From an uncultured Prevotella sp. (GTDB taxonomy: Bacteria; Bacteroidota; Bacteroidia; Bacteroidales; Bacteroidaceae), in the NCBI GenBank assembly GCA_937889855.1, contig CALBYK010000075.1:1-53524 (forward strand): a stretch of DNA of 53,524 nucleotides, read 5' to 3'. Both the position numbers and the translations under genes were made by a program. Below, piece after piece: positions 19,321-28,166 of the stretch. A model generated the notes under the pieces. It saw only the letters and a list, made by a program, of their open reading frames with translations, was not told the DNA's origin and did not search any database. Numbering within the stretch: the stretch's first letter is position 1; each line of letters begins with the position of its first letter.

Positions 19321-20859
19321 ATGTCACAGAAACTCATCCAAACCCAAGAGCAAAAGCTCCAGCAGGTGCAGCGTCTCTCGCAGCAGCAAATGCTGCAGGT
19401 ACACCTGCTCGAAATGCCACTCACCGAGCTCGAGCAGAACGTCAACGCTGAGCTCGACGACAACCCGGCTCTCGAAACATCGTCGCCCGACGATGTGTTT
19501 GACGGCAACCATGTGGAAGGCTCCGAATCCACCTATGGCGACGACCAGCGCACAACCGACTCAACCGACAACGACGAGTTTGCCTCGCAGAACGAGCGCG
19601 AGGAGCGCGACGACGCTCTCACCGCCGCACTAGAGCGTATCGGAGGAGGCGACGACGACATGCCCACCGCAGGATATACAGGCGGCTCCGGCGCCGACTC
19701 TGCCGACTACGAGGAGATGGTGTACGGCGACACGACATCGTTCTACGACAAGCTCAAGGAGCAGATGGGCGAGACAGAGCTCACGGACAAGGACGAGCAG
19801 ATAATGGAGTATGTCATAGGATCATTGGACAGCGACGGGTTGCTGCGCAAGGACAGTGAGTCGATTTGCGACGAGCTCGCCATTTACCATGGCTTGGACT
19901 GCACCACAGCCGACGTGGACCGCGTGGTGGGCATACTGCAGACTTTCGACCCCGCCGGCATCGGCGCACACTCACTCCAGGAATGCCTGCTCCTACAAAT
20001 AAAGCGACGCCCCAACGACAACCTGAAACCGCTGATGCAGAAGGTCGTCAGCGAGCACTTCGACGAGTTCACAAAGAAGCACTTCGACAAGATTCGCTCA
20101 GCCCTGGGCGTGGATGCTGACACCGCTGAACGCGTGCAGGCCGAGCTGCGACGGCTTAATCCGAAACCTGGCTCGTCGCTCGGCGAGACCGAGGGGCGCA
20201 ACATACAGCAGATTACGCCCGATTTCATCGTCGACACCGACGACAACGGCAATGTTACGTTCACCCTCAACGGCGGAAACATTCCCGAACTGAAGGTGTC
20301 GCCCTCGTTTACGGAGATGATGGAAGCATACAAGAACAACAAGGCTTCCATGTCGCGGCGCGACAAGGAGGCCCTGCTCTACGCCAAGGAGAAGGTGGAG
20401 CGCGCAAGAGGATACATAGAGGCCATAAAAGTGCGCCGACACACGCTCACCGTCACCATGCAGGCCATCATCGACTGGCAGAAACGCTTCTTCCAGGACG
20501 GTGACGAGGCCGACCTCAAGCCGATGATTCTCAAGAACATAGCCGACAAGACGGGGCTTGACATCAGCACCATATCGCGTGTGAGCAACATCAAGTATGC
20601 ACAGACCAACTGGGGCACGTTCCCCCTGCGCTTCTTCTTCTCCGACGGCTACACCACCGGCGAGGGAGAGGAGCTCTCCACACGCAAGATAAAGCTTGCC
20701 CTCAAGGACCTAATAGGAAAGGAAGACAAGAAGAAGCCTATGAGTGACGACGCGCTGACAAAGGCTCTTGCCAAGCTGGGATACCCAATAGCACGGCGCA
20801 CCGTTGCTAAATACCGCGAGCAGCTTGGACTGCCCGTTGCAAGGCTCAGGAAGAGTTGA
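19321..20859 (+). CDS. rpoN: RNA polymerase sigma-54 factor
   Basis: A 512-residue alternative sigma factor that directs RNA polymerase to -24/-12 promoters, opened by AAA+ activators. The N-terminal glutamine-rich activator-binding region (KLQQVQRLSQQQMLQVHLLEM) is followed by an acidic linker (residues 60-115). The core-binding domain comes next, then the DNA-binding domain with a helix-turn-helix. The C-terminal RpoN box reads ARRTVAKYRE, close to the family consensus. A P2 palindromic repeat starts directly after the stop codon. Confidence 0.97.
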   Translation: MSQKLIQTQEQKLQQVQRLSQQQMLQVHLLEMPLTELEQNVNAELDDNPALETSSPDDVFDGNHVEGSESTYGDDQRTTDSTDNDEFASQNEREERDDALTAALERIGGGDDDMPTAGYTGGSGADSADYEEMVYGDTTSFYDKLKEQMGETELTDKDEQIMEYVIGSLDSDGLLRKDSESICDELAIYHGLDCTTADVDRVVGILQTFDPAGIGAHSLQECLLLQIKRRPNDNLKPLMQKVVSEHFDEFTKKHFDKIRSALGVDADTAERVQAELRRLNPKPGSSLGETEGRNIQQITPDFIVDTDDNGNVTFTLNGGNIPELKVSPSFTEMMEAYKNNKASMSRRDKEALLYAKEKVERARGYIEAIKVRRHTLTVTMQAIIDWQKRFFQDGDEADLKPMILKNIADKTGLDISTISRVSNIKYAQTNWGTFPLRFFFSDGYTTGEGEELSTRKIKLALKDLIGKEDKKKPMSDDALTKALAKLGYPIARRTVAKYREQLGLPVARLRKS

Positions 20860-20926
20860 AGCCCCATCCCCCCTCGCCGCAGAGGCGGCTCTTACCCCTC
20901 CCCGTAGGAGAGGGGAGTAAAATGCA
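20860..20926 (+). repeat. Palindromic repeat P2, copy 3
   Basis: Starts one base after the rpoN stop with GCCCCATCCCCCCTCGCCGC and ends AGAGGGGAGTAAAATGCA. It has the same orientation as the copy at 15469. Being placed after a stop codon, it has not changed a protein here. Confidence 0.75.
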
Positions 20927-20931
20927 TTAAA

Positions 20932-21046
20932 GGTTAAAAAAGGCATAGAAAGGTAAGGCATAAAAAGGCTCAAAAAGGCTTAGCTTAGTAAGATTCAAAA
21001 GGGCTTAGAAAGGCTCAAGAAGGCTATAAAGGCTTATTAAAAGAAA
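20932..21046 (+). repeat. Degenerate AAGGCTTA array before the PAP2-like gene
   Basis: About ten imperfect units (AAAGGCATAG, AAAAGGCTCA, AAAAGGCTTAG, AAAGGCTCAAG, AAGGCTATA and so on) fill the leader with a spacing close to 10-11 bases. It runs up to the ATG at 21050. Confidence 0.7.
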
Positions 21047-21049
21047 ATA

Positions 21050-21667
21050 ATGAAAGAAAAGAATATTATAATCGCCGCCCGCGTACTCAGCATGGTGTTC
21101 ACACCGTTCTATCTGTCACTGGTGGGTCTGATAGCTCTCTTCACGTTCAGCTATCTCAGTCTGATGCCGTGGGCGTACAAGCTCACGGTGCTCGGCCTTG
21201 TCTATCTCTTCACCATCCTCGTGCCGACGCTGCTCATCCACTTCTACCGCAACTACCACGGCTGGACGCTCATCGAGCTTGGCAAGAAGGAACGCCGCGT
21301 CGTGCCTTACCTGCTCTCCATCGTGAGCTACTTTGTGTGCTACTATGTGATGCACCGCTTCAACATCCCCCACTTCATGAGCAACATCCTCATGGCTGCT
21401 CTCGTCATACAGATATTGTGTGCCATCATCAATGTGTGGTGGAAGATATCCACACACACGGCTGCCATCGGAGGAGTGGCGGGAGCGTTGCAGGCCTTTG
21501 CCGTCATATTCGGATTCAACCCTATAGGCTGGCTCTGCTTCGTGCTCGTGCTCGCAGGAATGGTGGGGTCGAGCCGCATGATACTGCGCCAGCACTCGCT
21601 GCGGCAGGTGTGCTACGGATTCCTGCTTGGGCTGGTAGTGGCGTATGGGGTGATATTAGGACTTTAA
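21050..21667 (+). CDS. PAP2-like integral membrane protein
   Basis: A 205-residue inner-membrane protein with about six hydrophobic segments. The block KISTHTAAIGGVAGA, followed later by GSSRMILRQHSLRQVCYGFLLG, resembles motifs 2 and 3 of the PAP2 phosphatase superfamily (SGH and SRxxxxxHxxxD). The usual KxxxxxxRP motif 1 is not evident and the final Asp is replaced. It may act on a lipid or isoprenoid phosphate or be a non-catalytic relative. It lies between rpoN and purE in the same direction. Confidence 0.55.
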   Translation: MKEKNIIIAARVLSMVFTPFYLSLVGLIALFTFSYLSLMPWAYKLTVLGLVYLFTILVPTLLIHFYRNYHGWTLIELGKKERRVVPYLLSIVSYFVCYYVMHRFNIPHFMSNILMAALVIQILCAIINVWWKISTHTAAIGGVAGALQAFAVIFGFNPIGWLCFVLVLAGMVGSSRMILRQHSLRQVCYGFLLGLVVAYGVILGL

Positions 21668-21689
21668 ATACTAAAAAATCAAATATATT

Positions 21690-22196
21690 ATGTCTCCATT
21701 AGTAAGCATCATCATGGGCAGTACCAGTGACCTGCCCGTTATGGAAAAGGCCTGCAAGTTCCTGAACGACATGCAGATTCCTTTTGAAGTGAACGCCCTG
21801 TCTGCACACCGCACACCGGACGCTGTGGAAAGTTTCGCAAAAGGCGCAAAGGCGCGCGGCATCAAGGTAATTATAGCCGCAGCAGGCATGGCTGCCGCCC
21901 TGCCTGGAGTAATAGCGGCAAGCACACCGCTGCCCGTTATCGGAGTGCCTGTCAAGGGCATGCTCGACGGACTCGATGCCATGCTCTCAATAATACAGAT
22001 GCCGCCGGGAATACCCGTTGCCACCGTAGGCGTGAACGGAGCCATGAACGCCGCTATCCTTGCCTGCGAGATGATAGCTCTCTGCAACGAGGATGTGGCA
22101 AAGAAGATGGAAGAGTACAAGGCCGGGCTTGGCGCCAAGATTGAGAAGGCCAACAAGGATCTGGCTGAGGTGAAATACGAATACAAGGTGAACTAA
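21690..22196 (+). CDS. purE: 5-(carboxyamino)imidazole ribonucleotide mutase PurE
   Basis: A 168-residue enzyme of de novo purine synthesis that converts N5-CAIR to CAIR. The N-terminal IIMGSTSDLPVM motif binds the substrate phosphate. SAHRTPD, IIAAAGMAAALPGVIAA and GVPVKGM blocks are all present, and the length is normal for PurE class I. Its stop codon abuts the ATG of ispG, so the two are very likely translationally coupled although in different pathways. Confidence 0.96.
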   Translation: MSPLVSIIMGSTSDLPVMEKACKFLNDMQIPFEVNALSAHRTPDAVESFAKGAKARGIKVIIAAAGMAAALPGVIAASTPLPVIGVPVKGMLDGLDAMLSIIQMPPGIPVATVGVNGAMNAAILACEMIALCNEDVAKKMEEYKAGLGAKIEKANKDLAEVKYEYKVN

Positions 22197-24056
22197 ATGA
22201 TAGATCTCTTTAACTACCGCCGCCGCGAGTCGTCTCCAGTGCAGGTGGGCAACATACAGCTTGGCGGCGACGCCCCGATACGCATACAGTCGATGACCAC
22301 CACCAACACCAACGACACTGAGGCGTGTGTGGCTCAGGCGGAGCGCATCATCAAGGCTGGCGGCGAGCTCGTCCGCCTCACCACCCAGGGACGCCGTGAG
22401 GCCGAGAACCTCAAGAACATTAACGCGCAGCTGCGTGCCGACGGCTACCAGACACCTCTCGTGGCTGACGTGCACTTCAACGCCAACGTGGCTGACGTGG
22501 CTGCTCTCTACGCCGAGAAGGTGCGTGTCAACCCCGGCAACTATGTAGACCCGGCGCGAGTGTTCAAGAAAATAGAATATACCGATGCCGAGTATGCCGA
22601 GGAACTGAAGAAGCTCGAGGACCGATTTGTGCCGTTCCTCAATATATGCCGCGAACACCACACTGCCGTGCGCATCGGCGTAAACCACGGTTCGCTGTCC
22701 GACCGCATCATGTCGCGCTACGGCGACACGCCCGAGGGCATCGTGGAGAGCTGCATGGAGTTTCTGCGCATCTGCAAGAAGGAAAACTTCAATAATGTAG
22801 TAATATCGATAAAAGCCTCCAATACGGTTGTCATGGTGCGCTCGGTGCGCCTGCTCGTCGACGAGATGGACAAGGCCGACATGCACTATCCGCTCCACCT
22901 CGGTGTGACCGAGGCCGGCGAGGGCGAAGACGGCCGCATAAAGAGTGCCGTGGGCATAGGCGCGTTGCTTGCCGACGGCATCGGGGACACCATACGTGTG
23001 TCGCTGAGCGAGGAGCCTGAGGCAGAGATTCCGGTCGCACGGCACCTTGTCGACTACATTACGAAGCGTGCCGGGCATCTCGTTGTTCCCGGCTCGGAGG
23101 CTCCCGACTTCGACTGGTTGCGCCCCGAGCGCCGCAAGACACGTGCCGTAGGGGGCATCGGAGGTTCCAACGCTCCGGTGGTGATTGTCTCTCAGACCCA
23201 CGGTGAGGACAAAGGGGCAGCCGGGTTCAACCCAGACATGACTCCCGACTACATCTACTGTGGTGCCAAGTTGCCTGAAAAGCGCGTGGACGGACAGAAG
23301 TATGTTGTCGACTTCAACGCCTATACCGGCGAGAAGGACACCTATCCAATCTTCCCGTACAACGCCACTCCTTTCATAACAGGTGTGAAGGCAGACGTCA
23401 AGTTCCTTGTCTTGCAGCTCGGTGCCCCGTCGGAAGAATACCTTGCTTGTCTCAAGGCACATCCCGAGGTGGTGGTGGTGGCTGTGAGCAACCAGCAGAA
23501 CAAGCTTGGCGAGCAGCGCGCCTTGACACACGAGTTGTGGCAGAACGGCATTTTCAATCCCGTTGTCTTCGCGCAGATGTACCGTCACAAGGCTTCGGAG
23601 AAGGCCGACTTCCAGCTTGAGGCGGCAGCCGATATGGGGGCGCTCATGATTGACGGCCTCACGGACGGAATATGGCTTATGAACGACGGCGACATCACGG
23701 TGCGTGACATTGCCGACACCGCGTTTGCCGTTCTTCAGGCGGCACGCCTGCGTACCTCGAAAACGGAGTATATCTCATGCCCAGGCTGCGGCAGGACCCT
23801 CTATGACCTGCGCTCAACCATCGCCAGGATAAAGGCTGCCACAGCCCACATGAAGGGCCTTAAGATTGGCATCATGGGATGCATTGTCAACGGGCCGGGC
23901 GAGATGGCGGACGCCGACTACGGGTATGTCGGTGCCGGGCCAGGCAAGATATCGCTCTATAAGCAGAAGATGTGCGCGGAGAAGGCCATCCCTGAAAGCG
24001 AGGCAGTGGAGCATCTGCTGCGCTTCATTGAGGAAGACCGCATGAAACAGCACTAA
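22197..24056 (+). CDS. ispG: 4-hydroxy-3-methylbut-2-enyl diphosphate synthase (long form)
   Basis: A 619-residue iron-sulfur enzyme of the MEP isoprenoid pathway that reduces MEcPP to HMBPP. The N-terminal TIM-barrel part has IQSMTTTNTNDTEA, DVHFNANVADVAA and RIGVNHGSL. The C-terminal cluster domain carries CPGCGRTLYD and IMGCIVNGPGEMADADYGYV, whose three cysteines bind the 4Fe-4S cluster. The length is far above the roughly 370 residues of E. coli IspG. The extra roughly 250-residue central domain (about residues 270-510) is the known A* insertion of Bacteroidetes, Chlamydia and plants. It starts immediately after purE. Confidence 0.96.
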   Translation: MIDLFNYRRRESSPVQVGNIQLGGDAPIRIQSMTTTNTNDTEACVAQAERIIKAGGELVRLTTQGRREAENLKNINAQLRADGYQTPLVADVHFNANVADVAALYAEKVRVNPGNYVDPARVFKKIEYTDAEYAEELKKLEDRFVPFLNICREHHTAVRIGVNHGSLSDRIMSRYGDTPEGIVESCMEFLRICKKENFNNVVISIKASNTVVMVRSVRLLVDEMDKADMHYPLHLGVTEAGEGEDGRIKSAVGIGALLADGIGDTIRVSLSEEPEAEIPVARHLVDYITKRAGHLVVPGSEAPDFDWLRPERRKTRAVGGIGGSNAPVVIVSQTHGEDKGAAGFNPDMTPDYIYCGAKLPEKRVDGQKYVVDFNAYTGEKDTYPIFPYNATPFITGVKADVKFLVLQLGAPSEEYLACLKAHPEVVVVAVSNQQNKLGEQRALTHELWQNGIFNPVVFAQMYRHKASEKADFQLEAAADMGALMIDGLTDGIWLMNDGDITVRDIADTAFAVLQAARLRTSKTEYISCPGCGRTLYDLRSTIARIKAATAHMKGLKIGIMGCIVNGPGEMADADYGYVGAGPGKISLYKQKMCAEKAIPESEAVEHLLRFIEEDRMKQH

Positions 24057-24102
24057 TCAAGTGGCTTTTCCATTTTTTTTTATAAGTGGCTCCTTGCCCT
24101 AC

Positions 24103-24327
24103 CTATGCAAACATCTTACATTCGGTTTCGTGGGTATGGCAAGGATGCCATACGCTCATGTTGCCACTTAGCGTGAGATACACGTACAGAAACACAGCCC
24201 CAGCAATAGCCGCCACAACAAGCATGACAGGTACCGCCCACTTGACAATGCCCCTTGGCCTGCTGTGCATCATGTCATACAGTTCTGGGGCATGCCCCCA
24301 ATTGCTGTCCTTCTCATCCTTCTCCAT
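24103..24327 (-). CDS. Truncated HlyD-like stub, membrane-anchored
   Basis: A 74-residue protein. A polar N-terminus (PELYDMMHSRPRGIVKWA) is followed by one membrane segment (VPVMLVVAAIAGAVFLYVYL). This is how membrane-fusion (HlyD-type) partners of Bacteroidetes peptide exporters begin. The frame overlaps the upstream ABC exporter gene by 14 bases, suggesting translational coupling. After the membrane segment, the last roughly 20 residues (SVWHPCHTHETECKMFA) are encoded by a copy of palindromic repeat P1 and then stop. I infer that a full HlyD gene was cut by the repeat or by a deletion beside it. It could instead be a genuine small membrane protein. Confidence 0.5.
   Translation of the reverse strand: MEKDEKDSNWGHAPELYDMMHSRPRGIVKWAVPVMLVVAAIAGAVFLYVYLTLSGNMSVWHPCHTHETECKMFA
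24132..24155. repeat. Palindromic repeat P1, third copy
   Basis: GGGTATGGCA...TGCCATACGC matches the core of the pair at 6124-6241. It lies inside the 3' end of the truncated HlyD-like frame. Confidence 0.7.
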
Positions 24328-26524
24328 TCTCGATACTGTCTATTTGGTTATGCACAAGATTGAAATATTCACCATGCTTCTTTATCAGCTGCCTGTGGGT
24401 GCCCTGCTCCGCAATCCGGCCATTGGACACGACTATTATGTTGTCGGCATTTTTTATAGTGCTTAGTCTATGGGCTGCCACAACGACAGTCCTGCCTTTG
24501 TAGAAAGTCTGCAGGTTGCACATAAGCTTCTTTTCTGTTTTTGAGTCAAGGGCATTTGTTGCCTCATCAAGCACGAGAATTTCCGGTGACTTGTATACGG
24601 CTCTTGCTATAAGCAGCCTCTGTTTCTGACCCTGGCTCAGACCGCAGCCATCCATGCCTATCTTGGTGGCATACTTGGACGGGATAGAGTTGATGAACTC
24701 GTCGATGCAGGCTGTTCGGGTCGCTGCCAAAAGGCGGTCTTTGTCTATGCGGTCGTCACCAAGAGCTATGTTATGGGCTATGTCGGTTGAGAACACGTAG
24801 CCGTCCTGAAGAACACAACCAGCTATATCGCGCCACTTGTGTACTTCAATATTCTTGAGAGGAGTGTCTCCGACATATATATTACCCGCTGTCGGGCTGT
24901 AAAAGCCAAGAATCAGCTTCATCAGTGTGGTCTTGCCACAACCGCTTTCACCTACAACGGCAGTGACCTTGCCTGGCGGTATAGTGAAACTAATGTCTTT
25001 TAAAACATGGTTGCGGTTAGTCCCCTTATAGCTGAACCATACATGGTCGAACTTGACGTTGATGCCATATTGCTTGTCAATGTCGGCACATGTTGTGGTG
25101 TCACTAAACTCGTCGTTACTGTCATGCAGCTCGCTGAGTCTGTCAAGGCTCAGCCGCGCATATTGTAGGGAGCACATGAAATCAACAAAACTTGCGATGG
25201 GTGAGGATATCTGTCCTATGATGTAGGCTATGGCCATCATCCCGCCAATAGTAAGGCTGCCTTCCACAACCTTGCATGCTGCCATATATGATATTATCAG
25301 TGAAGTGGATTGGCTAAAGAGCAATGCTCCGAACTGCTGCAGTTGCGCTATAGCCAATGTGCTTGACTTTGTGTTGAAAATCTTGGCTTGCAACCTCTCC
25401 CATTCCCATAGCTTCTGCCGCTCACAGTTGAAAAGCTTTATGTCACGTATGCCATGTATAATCTGCAATACGGTGTCCTGCTCATCAGCCAATTGGTTGA
25501 ACCTCTTCAAATCCAGGCTTCTGCGCTTTGACATCAGAAATTGTGTCCATGCTATATATGCGGTATTTCCGATGATGAATATGAGGAACAGGTATATATC
25601 ATACGACACCAGCACGAAAACCAGCACGATGAAATTGATAGCCGAGAAAAGTGTCTCTACAGAAGAGCCGGTGAGGAAGGACTCTATGCGGTCATTGTCG
25701 CGCATGCGCTGTGTAAGGTCTCCAACAAGTTTCGTATCAAAGAAATGGAGCGGCATACACATCATCTTTCTCAAGAAGTCGGACACCAAGGAGATATTGA
25801 TACGGGTATTTATGTAAAGGGTCAGCCAATTCCTTATCATGCCTACAGCAACAGACGATACAATGACAGTGAGTTGGGCTATGAATATGAGTCTTACAAC
25901 TCCAATGTCGTGCTTGCCAATTCCAGTGTCTACCATTCTTTGTGTAAGATATGGGGTCGCCAGTTGTAGAACGCTAACTATAGACATGGCAAGCAGGACA
26001 TGTGACAAGGAACGGCTGTGGGCTGTGAAGTACCCTCTGATAAGCCTAAAGCCTGAAACGCCATTATCGGATTTAGGGTGCAACTTGTAAAACCTGTCTG
26101 TAGGCTCAAGCAGTAAAGCTACCCCAACGTGGCCCTCTGCGCCTTTGTTTGCCCAGCAATCGGTAAATTCGCTTTCCTTGTAGACAAGGGATTTGCTTGC
26201 AGGGTCGGCAATGTGGAATCTCGGCTGACCGTTGTGGTAGTTTATTTTATAGCAAACCACGAAATGGTGTTGGTTCCAATGTAGTATGCATGGAAGTGGG
26301 GCTTTCTCTATAAGTTCCTTCTCGGAGAGTCGTGCTCCGACGGCATGCAGCCCTATTTTCTGTGCTGCCTCGCTAAGGTCAAGAAGAGACACTCCGTTGC
26401 GTGTGGGATGGCAAATGTCTGACAATTCCTTAGCCGTGTATTTCTTGCCATGATGACGGGCTATCATGCGCAGGCATGCCACACCACAGTCGCACGCGTC
26501 ATATTGCCTATAGGTGTGAAACAT
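24314..26524 (-). CDS. C39-peptidase-containing ABC exporter of double-glycine-leader peptides
   Basis: A 736-residue polypeptide exporter. The N-terminal C39 peptidase has the catalytic Cys13 in QYDACDCGVACL with Gln7 as oxyanion residue. Its His is in NQHHFVVCY (about residue 107) and its Asp in HIADPA. It would cut precursors after the GG of the leader. Six membrane segments follow (about residues 165-440). The ATPase domain has Walker A GESGCGKTT, signature LSQGQKQRLL and Walker B ILVLDEATNALD. It follows the radical SAM gene with a 49-base gap and overlaps the HlyD-like stub. Two GG-leader peptides upstream are the obvious cargo. Confidence 0.93.
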   Translation of the reverse strand: MFHTYRQYDACDCGVACLRMIARHHGKKYTAKELSDICHPTRNGVSLLDLSEAAQKIGLHAVGARLSEKELIEKAPLPCILHWNQHHFVVCYKINYHNGQPRFHIADPASKSLVYKESEFTDCWANKGAEGHVGVALLLEPTDRFYKLHPKSDNGVSGFRLIRGYFTAHSRSLSHVLLAMSIVSVLQLATPYLTQRMVDTGIGKHDIGVVRLIFIAQLTVIVSSVAVGMIRNWLTLYINTRINISLVSDFLRKMMCMPLHFFDTKLVGDLTQRMRDNDRIESFLTGSSVETLFSAINFIVLVFVLVSYDIYLFLIFIIGNTAYIAWTQFLMSKRRSLDLKRFNQLADEQDTVLQIIHGIRDIKLFNCERQKLWEWERLQAKIFNTKSSTLAIAQLQQFGALLFSQSTSLIISYMAACKVVEGSLTIGGMMAIAYIIGQISSPIASFVDFMCSLQYARLSLDRLSELHDSNDEFSDTTTCADIDKQYGINVKFDHVWFSYKGTNRNHVLKDISFTIPPGKVTAVVGESGCGKTTLMKLILGFYSPTAGNIYVGDTPLKNIEVHKWRDIAGCVLQDGYVFSTDIAHNIALGDDRIDKDRLLAATRTACIDEFINSIPSKYATKIGMDGCGLSQGQKQRLLIARAVYKSPEILVLDEATNALDSKTEKKLMCNLQTFYKGRTVVVAAHRLSTIKNADNIIVVSNGRIAEQGTHRQLIKKHGEYFNLVHNQIDSIENGEG

Positions 26525-26573
26525 AGCATGTTTAAAATTTAAGAATATCTATTGCTGGTATATGATAGAAGGA

Positions 26574-27848
26574 CTATTTGCAAGATACGAAACGTTTGTA
26601 CAAATAAGGCAGCATGTCGGCAAGATAATGTTTGTGTGAGGAGCAATATGTCTTGTGTTTGTGGTCTGCACAACGCTGGATGTCTTGCGGACAGCCACCG
26701 CCGCAGACAGGCAACACATTGCAGTGGCGGCATTCTTCATCGTCAAAAGGATTGCCCATAAATGCCATGTCTGCAATTCTGGAGAACGACATTGTTCCAT
26801 CACATATATTGCCGACACGGAAACATGGATTTCCAAGATGCTCAAGACAATGGTAGATGTTGCCCTCGGGGTCAATGGCTGGCTGGTTAGTGCGGCGGTA
26901 CATGCACGGCAGACTATGACCCGGTAATTTGCCCATTAGCTCAGGATAAGAACCTTGTTCTATCGCCGTTATGCGTCGGTTATATAGTTGGCTGTCTGTC
27001 ATGCAGTTTCCAGTGCAGTCAAATCCGGTACGGTCTTGTATATTGTTGCATCCAATGATTATGCGGCCGGAGGGAATGGTGTCAGGAAAGCGTTTGTCTA
27101 TAAATTCGTACACTTCCTCATAAGCTTGCGGATTGGTATTGTCAACACCGACCTGGATGACAATGGACAGTGCCGTGTTGTCCAGAAGGTTGCCGATATT
27201 GGCTATGATGGTGTCAAAAGAAGGAAAGCCTCCCTTGTAAAATCTTCGGCTGTCATGCTTTTCTGCAACACCGTCAAGGGTAATCTGAAGATGGTTTAGC
27301 CTCAGTTTCTCCAACTTTTTTATCTTTTCAATGCTCAGCAAACTGCCGTTTGTAACCATGCTTGACACAAAGTCAACACCATTTGATTCAAGACTGTCGC
27401 ATATCTTGCAGATGACATCAAAAGCCAGCAAAGGCTCTCCGCCAAACCAGTTTATGCTGATGTCTTTCGTCTCGCTTTGCTTTATCAGATATTCTTCAAG
27501 AGCGGCAGTTACTGGCTCCGACATTTTCGGCATCGTCTTATGGTCTCCTTCAAAGCAATAAGGACACCCGAAATTACATTGCATGGTAGGAGCAATCGTG
27601 ACAGCAAGATTCTTGTTGTCAAACAATTTTTTGTAGAAAATGTATTGGTACTCGTTCAGTTCTGTGTTCGAATCTTTCACAATGATTCCTTGTCTTGCAA
27701 GTACATCCAGCAATTCCTTGTCTTCAATTGAAGACAAGGAATTCCAAATATCAGTAGACAATTTAACAAAAGCAGAAGTAAGAGTATTAAATACCCATGT
27801 GTCAGCTCCTGTTGTCTTGACTACATTAAATCTTGATAGTATCACCAT
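26574..27848 (-). CDS. Radical SAM/SPASM peptide maturase of a RiPP cluster
   Basis: About 424 residues from the ATG at 27848; the frame can also begin at a TTG at 27854. Residues 1-75 look like the small precursor-recognition domain seen before such enzymes. The radical SAM motif is CNFGCPYC (CX3CX2C, near residues 91-98), with FGGEPLLAFD following as the SAM-binding GGE motif. The C-terminal SPASM region holds SLPCMYRR, IYHCLEHLGNPCF and CRHCNVLPVCGGGC (CX2CX5CX3C) plus later cysteines, enough for two auxiliary 4Fe-4S clusters. Such enzymes install thioether or carbon-carbon crosslinks in precursor peptides. It lies directly between the two precursors and the exporter. It is not an anaerobic sulfatase maturase: peptide and exporter neighbours and the N-terminal domain argue against that. 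Confidence 0.92.
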   Translation of the reverse strand: MVILSRFNVVKTTGADTWVFNTLTSAFVKLSTDIWNSLSSIEDKELLDVLARQGIIVKDSNTELNEYQYIFYKKLFDNKNLAVTIAPTMQCNFGCPYCFEGDHKTMPKMSEPVTAALEEYLIKQSETKDISINWFGGEPLLAFDVICKICDSLESNGVDFVSSMVTNGSLLSIEKIKKLEKLRLNHLQITLDGVAEKHDSRRFYKGGFPSFDTIIANIGNLLDNTALSIVIQVGVDNTNPQAYEEVYEFIDKRFPDTIPSGRIIIGCNNIQDRTGFDCTGNCMTDSQLYNRRITAIEQGSYPELMGKLPGHSLPCMYRRTNQPAIDPEGNIYHCLEHLGNPCFRVGNICDGTMSFSRIADMAFMGNPFDDEECRHCNVLPVCGGGCPQDIQRCADHKHKTYCSSHKHYLADMLPYLYKRFVSCK

Positions 27849-27864
27849 CAGCAAATGTCATGTT

Positions 27865-28128
27865 CTAATTATTACCTTTCACTTCGCCAGACACAGTTCC
27901 GGTCACAGTCCCTATTACAGTTCCTGTACTTGTGTTTACACCTGGTACAGGCTTTGTTGGATCAAGCGATGTGGTGTATCCGCAGCCACATTCCAAAGAA
28001 CTCCCTTTATAGCTGAAGTTCTTTTTACATTCAAAATCTCCACCTGTTATCTCGTCCAATTCTCCATCAGATAAGACATTAAGAGTGTCTGTGAAACCAG
28101 AGTTTAAAATTTCTAAGTTTCCTTTCAT
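27865..28128 (-). CDS. RiPP precursor peptide 1 with double-glycine leader
   Basis: An 87-residue peptide. The leader (residues 1-30) ends NVLSDGELDEITGG, matching the LSxxELxxIxGG pattern cut by C39 exporters. The core starts DFECKKNF and has three cysteines: Cys4, Cys17 and Cys19 of the core. CKKNF and CGCGY are Cys-x3-aromatic units. A proline-containing linker (DPTKPVPGV) leads to a striking tail GTVIGTVTGTVSGEVKG, in which G-x-V repeats every four residues. It resembles the GG-Bacteroidales type of natural-product precursor in leader only; I do not recognise the core. Confidence 0.88.
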   Translation of the reverse strand: MKGNLEILNSGFTDTLNVLSDGELDEITGGDFECKKNFSYKGSSLECGCGYTTSLDPTKPVPGVNTSTGTVIGTVTGTVSGEVKGNN

Positions 28129-28166
28129 AATCCTGTTTTTTTGTTAGTTACTTTTTGAGCCTGAGC

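Noticed and set aside
21987..23588. Long minus-strand frame (533 codons) opposite purE/ispG
   Set aside because: A shadow of GC-rich codon bias in ispG. No domain is recognisable, and the plus-strand ispG motifs are complete.
26574..27848. Radical SAM gene considered as the anaerobic sulfatase maturase for the nearby sulfatase
   Set aside because: It sits between GG-leader peptides and a C39 exporter, has an N-terminal peptide-recognition-like region, and lies on a separate transcript from the sulfatase.
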